Origin: Opitutales bacterium
GTDB taxonomy: Bacteria; Verrucomicrobiota; Verrucomicrobiia; Opitutales; JAFGAQ01
Reading direction: 5' to 3'
NCBI GenBank assembly: GCA_028704125.1
Contig: JAQVLM010000084.1
Span: forward strand, 1-9,503
Length of the DNA: 9,503 bases
In this document: one piece after another, positions 4,942-9,503 of the stretch
How positions within the stretch are numbered: position 1 is the stretch's first letter
Layout of the letters: every line of letters starts with the position of its first letter
The notes under the pieces: model-generated
Seen by the model: only the letters and a program-made list of their open reading frames with translations
The model's database searches: none
What the model was told of the DNA's origin: nothing
Translations under genes and position numbers: made by a program

Positions 4942-6732
4942 TTAACGCGGCTCCTGAAGCTCCAGTTTGTAGATGGCATAGGAAACCGGAACCGTATCTA
5001 TCGATATCGACTTTCCATCGACCTGATACTTGAGCTTATCGCCAGCGAGTAGGTGCATACCCTTGACGGAAACATTCAGGGTGAATTCCGCGCGTTCCTC
5101 GCGTTCCGCCGGATTGAACACGCAGAGCACGATGTCATCGCCCGAGGCCCGGGCATAGACAAACGGGTAACCGTTCGGCTTAGCATAAACCGGAACAAAC
5201 TCGGCATAAGCGGACAGTGCCGGTTCAGATTTCTTCAAAGTAATCAAGCGGCGCACGTTGTTGAGCAACGAGTCCGGGTCGGACTCCTGAGCTGCCACCG
5301 TGGGTGCATCCGGAGCCGGATCAACCGGCAAATAGAGCTTGGACGGATCCGCTTCGGAAAATCCAAGATTCTTTTCCGGAGCCCACTGCATGGGGGTGCG
5401 ATTGCCGGCACGCGGCTTGTAGGCGCCCTCCACATGTGGGAGATCGTAGAGCTGGCGCATCCCGATTTCGTTTCCATTCCAAATGAAGGGCAATCCTGGC
5501 ATGGTCATCCCGAATGCCATGATCATGGCGAGCTCCTTGGGAGTGCGGTCCACGTTGATGCGGGCGTTGTCATGATTGCCCATGGGAATCGAAATGTATC
5601 CCTTATCACGGGTCTTTTGGTATTGGTCCATGTAGGATACCAGAAAGGCCGTGATGTTGCCTTTGCCCTCCTTGTCGAAGAAACTGTGCCCCTCGGAATG
5701 GCCATTGAGGATCCGCCAGCTTTCCTTCTGGGTCAGATCGTTGTAACCCGGGAACCAATGGAAAAAGTCAGCATGGAAGGCACCATTGAGCGCATCCTCC
5801 GGTCCGGACCACTCGGAGACCATGAATGCGTCCGGGTATTCCTTGTCGAACATCTGGCGGATCTCCCTCCAGAAACCGAGCGTGTGATTGTCCCGCGTAT
5901 TGAAAAACTGATCGTTTCCGGTGATGTTGGCGTTCTTAACCAGTGCCCCTGCCATATCGGCCCGGAACCCGTGGGCGCCCATGTCCATCCAGAATCGCAC
6001 CACCTTCTTGAGCTCCTCGCGCACCGCCAACACATCCGGATGATCCACCGGGAGCATCCATGGCTCCTCGGGGTTGGCGAAACCAAAGTTCAGTGCGGGT
6101 TGGCTCCAATAAAAGTTTCGCATGAACTGACCATTACGGCGGCTGTATCCCTTGACAAAGGCATCCGCAAAAGCCGCGGGAGGATTCATCCACGTGTTGT
6201 CATTCCAGATATACCAGTTCGAATACCGGTTGGGTTCCTGTTTTGCGGATTCCTTGAACCATGGATGCTCGATCGAAGTATAGCTCGGAACAAAATCAAA
6301 CAGAATGCGCAATCCCCGCTTTTCCGCCTCCTGAAATAAACGGCGCGCATCCTCGTTGGATCCGTATCGCGGAGCCACCTTGTAGTAATCGGAAATGTCG
6401 TATCCCGCGTCATTGAAGGGCGATTCAAAAAACGGGTTGATCCAGATTCCGTCCACACCGAGGCTTTTGACATAGTCCAATTTACGGATAATCCCTTCGA
6501 GATCACCGATCCCATCGCCGTTGGTGTCATAGAATATCTGGGGATAGATCTGATAGAACACCGCATTGTGAACCCACTCCGGTGCGGCCGGTTTTACCAC
6601 TGCACCGGAAATATCGCCATGGTTGATGTTCATCGGAACAGGAGCGTCCTGGGCAATAAGACAGGCGCCCGATGCGACAAGAGCTGTGGGGATTGATAGT
6701 AAACGGGTGATTCTTCGTATTGCATTGAACAT
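4942..6732 (-). CDS. secreted GH13 alpha-amylase-family enzyme
   Basis: The 596-residue product starts with a Sec signal: RRITR, then a hydrophobic run to about residue 27. Cleavage is likely near Ala27; Cys24 in SGAC is a poor lipobox. The (beta/alpha)8 catalytic domain spans about 53-500 and a C-terminal beta domain about 505-593. Visible GH13 landmarks are the D69-x-N71-x-D73 calcium-type loop, GYDISDYY (110-117), nucleophile Asp259 in GFRADM, acid/base Glu307 in MVSEW and transition-state Asp388 in GNHD. QPALN (211-215) and RTPMQW (445-450) point to the oligo-1,6-glucosidase/trehalose-synthase side of the family, so it probably acts on alpha-glucans or oligosaccharides outside the cytoplasm. 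Region I is unusual: DFVPSY (146-151), where most members have Asn-His at the last two positions. The exact substrate is unknown. No transporter or regulator gene adjoins it, and no ribosome binding site is evident. Confidence 0.92.
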   Translation of the reverse strand: MFNAIRRITRLLSIPTALVASGACLIAQDAPVPMNINHGDISGAVVKPAAPEWVHNAVFYQIYPQIFYDTNGDGIGDLEGIIRKLDYVKSLGVDGIWINPFFESPFNDAGYDISDYYKVAPRYGSNEDARRLFQEAEKRGLRILFDFVPSYTSIEHPWFKESAKQEPNRYSNWYIWNDNTWMNPPAAFADAFVKGYSRRNGQFMRNFYWSQPALNFGFANPEEPWMLPVDHPDVLAVREELKKVVRFWMDMGAHGFRADMAGALVKNANITGNDQFFNTRDNHTLGFWREIRQMFDKEYPDAFMVSEWSGPEDALNGAFHADFFHWFPGYNDLTQKESWRILNGHSEGHSFFDKEGKGNITAFLVSYMDQYQKTRDKGYISIPMGNHDNARINVDRTPKELAMIMAFGMTMPGLPFIWNGNEIGMRQLYDLPHVEGAYKPRAGNRTPMQWAPEKNLGFSEADPSKLYLPVDPAPDAPTVAAQESDPDSLLNNVRRLITLKKSEPALSAYAEFVPVYAKPNGYPFVYARASGDDIVLCVFNPAEREERAEFTLNVSVKGMHLLAGDKLKYQVDGKSISIDTVPVSYAIYKLELQEPR

Positions 6733-6873
6733 GATGAATAGCGGGATAAGGGGGTTAAAAAGAATTTAGCGTTAAATCGCACGCTCTGCTAACAATTGCA
6801 ACCCAAAACACTGAAATCGTCAATTTTTCGAATTCAATTTGCCCTCTTATCTGGTAGAGACATCCTCATCTCA
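6733..6873. promoter_or_regulatory. divergent intergenic region, amylase and cytidylyltransferase
   Basis: The two genes start back to back 141 bp apart, so both promoters should lie here. I see no convincing -35/-10 pair. A small inverted repeat, ATTTA (6764-6768) and TAAAT (6773-6777), lies about 32 bp before the amylase start. It could be an operator, but it is too short to assign. Confidence 0.3.
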
Positions 6874-7437
6874 ATGAGAGTCATCGGATCCGTAATCGCC
6901 CGACTGGGCAGCAAACGACTGCCCTACAAGAATCTACTCCCCTTCTGTGGGGTTCCCCTCGTGAGAATGGGAGTGCTCAAGTTGCTCAGCAGTGAAATCG
7001 TTGACGAAGTCGTTCTTTCGACCGAAAGCGATCTTATTGCGAGGCAGGTATCGGATCTTGGAGTCCGGGTTCTGAAAAGACCAGAAACGCTGGCCGGAGA
7101 CAAGGTGCCATCGGTTCCGGTTTTCCGGCACATCATGGAGGAATGCTACGGAGACATCCACGTCAACTACAACATCAACTTCCCCCTGTGCGATGTATCG
7201 GTCATCCGCAGAGCCGTGGAAATCGCATCCACCAACTCCCGGGGGGAAGCGCTCTCGGTTCCTTTCGCCGTATGGGCTCAGACCCGCCAATGCCTCGACA
7301 ACTATGGGGACCCATGGGACATCCGTGCCGAGCAATTCCCGGATCCCGGAGTGCTGGAGCCGGACGTCCACACCATTGAAGACCTCATGGAAGCGCACCG
7401 CCGCTGTGAATTCGGTCGCGGAGACCGAATCGCCTGA
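6874..7437 (+). CDS. CMP-sialic-acid-synthetase-like cytidylyltransferase
   Basis: The 187-residue protein belongs to the nucleotide-sugar cytidylyltransferase fold that couples CTP to acidic sugars such as neuraminic, legionaminic or pseudaminic acid or Kdo. The N-terminal CTP-binding signature is clear: VIARLGSKRLPYKN (7-20), followed by FCGVPLV (24-30). VLSTESDLIARQ (47-58) and RPETLAGD (69-76) match the next family blocks, and VHTIEDLMEA (165-174) matches the C-terminal Asp-containing block. The usual LQPTSPLR motif is missing, with VNYNINFPLC (97-106) in its place. The protein is also about 35-40 residues shorter than typical NeuA. The start is Met 6874, immediately before the first beta-strand; the 26 upstream codons to 6796 are unlike the family. 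No sugar-acid synthase or transferase is nearby, so the sugar is unknown. It could serve surface glycan or flagellar glycan modification. Confidence 0.82.
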   Translation: MRVIGSVIARLGSKRLPYKNLLPFCGVPLVRMGVLKLLSSEIVDEVVLSTESDLIARQVSDLGVRVLKRPETLAGDKVPSVPVFRHIMEECYGDIHVNYNINFPLCDVSVIRRAVEIASTNSRGEALSVPFAVWAQTRQCLDNYGDPWDIRAEQFPDPGVLEPDVHTIEDLMEAHRRCEFGRGDRIA

Positions 7438-7574
7438 GCCCTCGAACCGCAGTTGCAGCTCAAGAAAACCCCGTTCGTGCCGATATCCAAACGGATCTGA
7501 TCGTCAGGTTTCTGATTACAATACTGACAAAATACCGTATTGCAGACGACCGCGATATTGTAAAAAATCGGCAT
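7302..7574 (-). CDS. doubtful small zinc-ribbon-like frame
   Basis: A minus-strand frame from ATG 7572-7574 reads MPIFYNIAVVCNTVFCQYCNQ and continues to CNCG about 26 residues later. The CxxC...CxC spacing resembles a small zinc-binding knuckle. Only the first 45 or so codons lie in the gap between neighbours; the remainder overlaps the 3' part of the cytidylyltransferase gene antisense and has the Ser/Arg/Pro-rich character of a shadow frame. It has no clear ribosome binding site. It is probably spurious or an eroded fragment and is kept only because of the cysteine pattern. Confidence 0.15.
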   Translation of the reverse strand: MPIFYNIAVVCNTVFCQYCNQKPDDQIRLDIGTNGVFLSCNCGSRAQAIRSPRPNSQRRCASMRSSMVWTSGSSTPGSGNCSARMSHGSP

Positions 7575-7588
7575 TTTCTCAGAGGCTC

Positions 7589-7619
7589 TTGACACACAAA
7601 AGGTTCCGTGATGAATGAT
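7589..7619 (+). promoter_or_regulatory. possible promoter of the beta-helix protein gene
   Basis: A perfect -35 hexamer TTGACA (7589-7594) lies about 70 bp upstream of the ATG at 7661. The best -10 is AATGAT (7614-7619), four of six matches with a long 19-bp spacer. The -35 is striking but the pair is suboptimal. Confidence 0.35.
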
Positions 7620-7660
7620 CGTGAATCGGGACGTTCATATTATCCCGCATTCTTCCCAAT

Positions 7661-9503
7661 ATGAAGTATTCAGCTATACCCCTCTTGACCGCTCTCCTGG
7701 CAGTCTGCGGTCTGCATGCATCTCCTCCGCAGTTTCTTTCCCAGCTGCACACCGAAATTCTTGGACGGCTTCCGAGCGCGGAAGAATGGAACCGTTACGA
7801 GAAAGGATTCGCCACCGAGAATTTTGAGATTCCATCCGCCGAGGGCGTGGCGTTGGCTTTCTTCCGATCCCAGGAATGGCGTGGCCTCAAGTATTCAAGC
7901 CCGGAAACCGCCTATGTATTGTATCGGTCCCTACTCCTGAGGGAGCCATCGACAGAAGAGATGCGGGTTCTTGCCGCCCAGGTCGAGCGCAGCGGAGGGA
8001 ACCTTGACACTATTGTTAAAGACCTGGTCCGTTCGCAGGAATTCAAGGATCGTGTGAACAGCATGATCGCCAGACCAACGGGACACGGGTATTTTGCCAA
8101 CCGTCCATCCCATCGGCCCACGCTGGGAAGCACAGGCCAGGGTAACGGCTACCTCGCCGACCTCCAGGCTGCATTGAACCAAACACCCGCCGGTGGAACC
8201 TGCTACCTCGCGCAAGGTGCGCTGATCGAACTGGATGGCACATTGGAAGTCCCGGCTAACGTCACGCTCGCCACTTTTGATTCAACCAGCGCCTCCAAGC
8301 TCTTCCAGAAACCGAATCAGTATGCCAAGATGGCAAGGATCGTAAGGGCCAACGTATTTGACGGCGAGCTCGTGAGGCTGCAACCCGGATCCCGCCTTGT
8401 GGGCGTTTGGGTGGATGGGCGCCGCAGTCAATTGCGGACCGACGACCCTTCTCTGCTGGTTGCAAATGCGAGCTCCTCAGCCCGCAACACGAATGCAGTG
8501 AACATTGTGTTGGTTTCCTCTCCTTCCGGAGACACCCCGACCGAGATCATCGCATGCAAAATTTCGGACAGTTCCGGATGGACCAATATTCTGACGCGTG
8601 GATCAGACGGCGCGTGGGCGCCTGGAGCAGCCCGCATCACCCGCAACATCATCACCTGCTACAGCGCCAATCGGGACCTGGTGGAATCCTTTTTCACCGA
8701 TGGAATCAGCTCCACAGCCTCCGACGCACATATCACCGAAAACGCCATCGTCGATCCGTCAGACGTTGGTATTGTCGTTTTCAACCCTTGGATGCCCAGC
8801 CGCCAGAACTCCCAAATCGTCGGAAATGACATCTTCTTCGCAGGCAACAATGGGTGGGGCGGAATCACGCTGGACCACAATGCGGGATCCGAATGTCTCT
8901 GCACCAGCTCACCTCTGGATTGCGGTGCTCCTAAAGTTGACTGCCGCAACGCGCTGGATGAAAGCATCACCTGCGATTTCTCCAATACCCTCGTATCCGA
9001 AAATACCATCCGCTCCAGCAAATATGCCTACGCAAACGCGGGGATCTCGGTTGGCGTTCACCTTTGGGGGCTGCCCATGTATGGTCGCGGATCCCAGGTA
9101 TTGGCCAACCGCATCGGGCTGCCCACCATGCCTCTTGTGACCGGAATCGGTATTGTCATTGCTGGATTCAAAGATCCGGTTGTACTCAACAACTCGCTCA
9201 ATCTCAAGTTGGACCCGACCCTCATTTCATGCCTATCGGCCCCCCTCGTGCTCGACCCGACCTGCACCCAACTGGGTGCCGCCTCCGCTATTCAGGAGGG
9301 CTTCGTCACTGCGGATGTCTGGGGTGCGCTTCGCCCGAAATCAAACGGCTTCATCGCCGGGGAATTTGAAATCTTCCGCAGCGACGTACCCAGCCACAAA
9401 CTCCTGGCCGCTGCGGACCGCGGAATCGCCCATCTGGCGGATGACGCAGACATGCGCAACACACTGGTCCAGGAGATATGGAACATCACGCAAACCAACC
9501 GGC
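7661..9503 (+). CDS. secreted DUF4214-like / right-handed beta-helix protein, partial
   Basis: The frame runs open from ATG 7661 to the window edge, 614 codons without a stop, so the C-terminus is missing. A Sec signal peptide (residues 1-20, cleavage after LHA) means export. Residues about 25-72 and 84-128 are two copies of one helical module: each has an aromatic/Leu-rich helix, an R-x-P-S-x-E-E turn and ends in RSQEW or RSQEF. This resembles the DUF4214 family found in surface proteins. From about 160 the sequence has the look of a right-handed beta-helix, with recurring turns such as ITENAIVD (358-365), IVGNDIFF (386-393) and VSENTIRS (445-452). This fold is common in polysaccharide lyases and adhesins, but I see no identifiable catalytic set. 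Five cysteines (412, 414, 421, 428, 438) form a cluster. No ribosome binding site is visible. Confidence 0.85.
   Translation, partial: MKYSAIPLLTALLAVCGLHASPPQFLSQLHTEILGRLPSAEEWNRYEKGFATENFEIPSAEGVALAFFRSQEWRGLKYSSPETAYVLYRSLLLREPSTEEMRVLAAQVERSGGNLDTIVKDLVRSQEFKDRVNSMIARPTGHGYFANRPSHRPTLGSTGQGNGYLADLQAALNQTPAGGTCYLAQGALIELDGTLEVPANVTLATFDSTSASKLFQKPNQYAKMARIVRANVFDGELVRLQPGSRLVGVWVDGRRSQLRTDDPSLLVANASSSARNTNAVNIVLVSSPSGDTPTEIIACKISDSSGWTNILTRGSDGAWAPGAARITRNIITCYSANRDLVESFFTDGISSTASDAHITENAIVDPSDVGIVVFNPWMPSRQNSQIVGNDIFFAGNNGWGGITLDHNAGSECLCTSSPLDCGAPKVDCRNALDESITCDFSNTLVSENTIRSSKYAYANAGISVGVHLWGLPMYGRGSQVLANRIGLPTMPLVTGIGIVIAGFKDPVVLNNSLNLKLDPTLISCLSAPLVLDPTCTQLGAASAIQEGFVTADVWGALRPKSNGFIAGEFEIFRSDVPSHKLLAAADRGIAHLADDADMRNTLVQEIWNITQTNR

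Noticed and set aside
5053..6339. 428-codon plus-strand reading frame
   Set aside because: It lies entirely antisense to the GH13 gene, whose frame carries clear catalytic motifs. This frame has no recognisable domain and is a codon-bias shadow.
6796..6873. Upstream extension of the cytidylyltransferase
   Set aside because: The family fold begins directly at the Met at 6874, and the 26 earlier residues are not family-like.
7519..7542. CAATAC / GTATTG inverted repeat in the gap before the beta-helix gene
   Set aside because: It has only six base pairs around a 12-nt loop and no T-run; too weak to call a terminator or operator.
8407..9369. Several 70-180-codon frames on both strands at the right end
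   Set aside because: All overlap the continuous 614-codon frame from 7661, which has a signal peptide, an internal duplication and beta-helix periodicity.
1..9503. CRISPR array, tRNA, rRNA, defence or phage modules
   Set aside because: I read both strands for spaced direct repeats, RNA gene structures and characteristic proteins and found none.

Overview
The window looks like a bacterial chromosome segment of moderately high GC, probably from the Verrucomicrobiota or a related PVC lineage. The thioredoxin reductase resembles sequences I associate with that group, secreted proteins are prominent, and most starts lack a clear Shine-Dalgarno site. This assignment is an inference from memory; no rRNA or other decisive marker is present.

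Left part (1-3290): the C-terminal tail of an unrecognised plus-strand protein (1-162) converges on a minus-strand lipoprotein gene (247-852). Divergent from the lipoprotein is a compact plus-strand housekeeping cluster: thioredoxin reductase trxB (1046-1993), a YjbQ/UPF0047 protein (2053-2472) and the tRNA m7G46 methyltransferase trmB (2519-3247). It is closed by a textbook intrinsic terminator (3253-3289).

Middle (about 3328-4940): an IS5-family insertion sequence lies just beyond that terminator. Its transposase keeps the DDE residues. However, the best-looking start (ATG 3387, with the best ribosome binding site in the window) is followed at codon 6 by an in-frame TGA, after which family-like N-terminal sequence continues. 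The element is therefore probably damaged, or relies on an internal TTG/GTG start. About 400 bp without a convincing gene follows and holds a strong hairpin of unknown role.

Right part (4843-9503): a secreted GH13 alpha-amylase-family enzyme on the minus strand (4942-6732) ends in two tandem hairpins and a T-run. It has the three catalytic acids, but the usual Asn-His of conserved region I is Ser-Tyr. Divergent from it is a short orphan cytidylyltransferase of the CMP-sialic-acid synthetase type (6874-7437). After a 223-bp gap comes a long exported protein (7661 to the window end, at least 614 residues) with a duplicated DUF4214-like N-terminal module, a probable right-handed beta-helix and a cysteine cluster. 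This reading frame stays open at the window edge.

The theme outside the housekeeping cluster is envelope and extracellular carbohydrate or adhesion functions. I saw no defence system, CRISPR array, phage module, tRNA or rRNA. The strongest leads for something new are the large beta-helix protein, the atypical GH13 active site and the interrupted transposase start.
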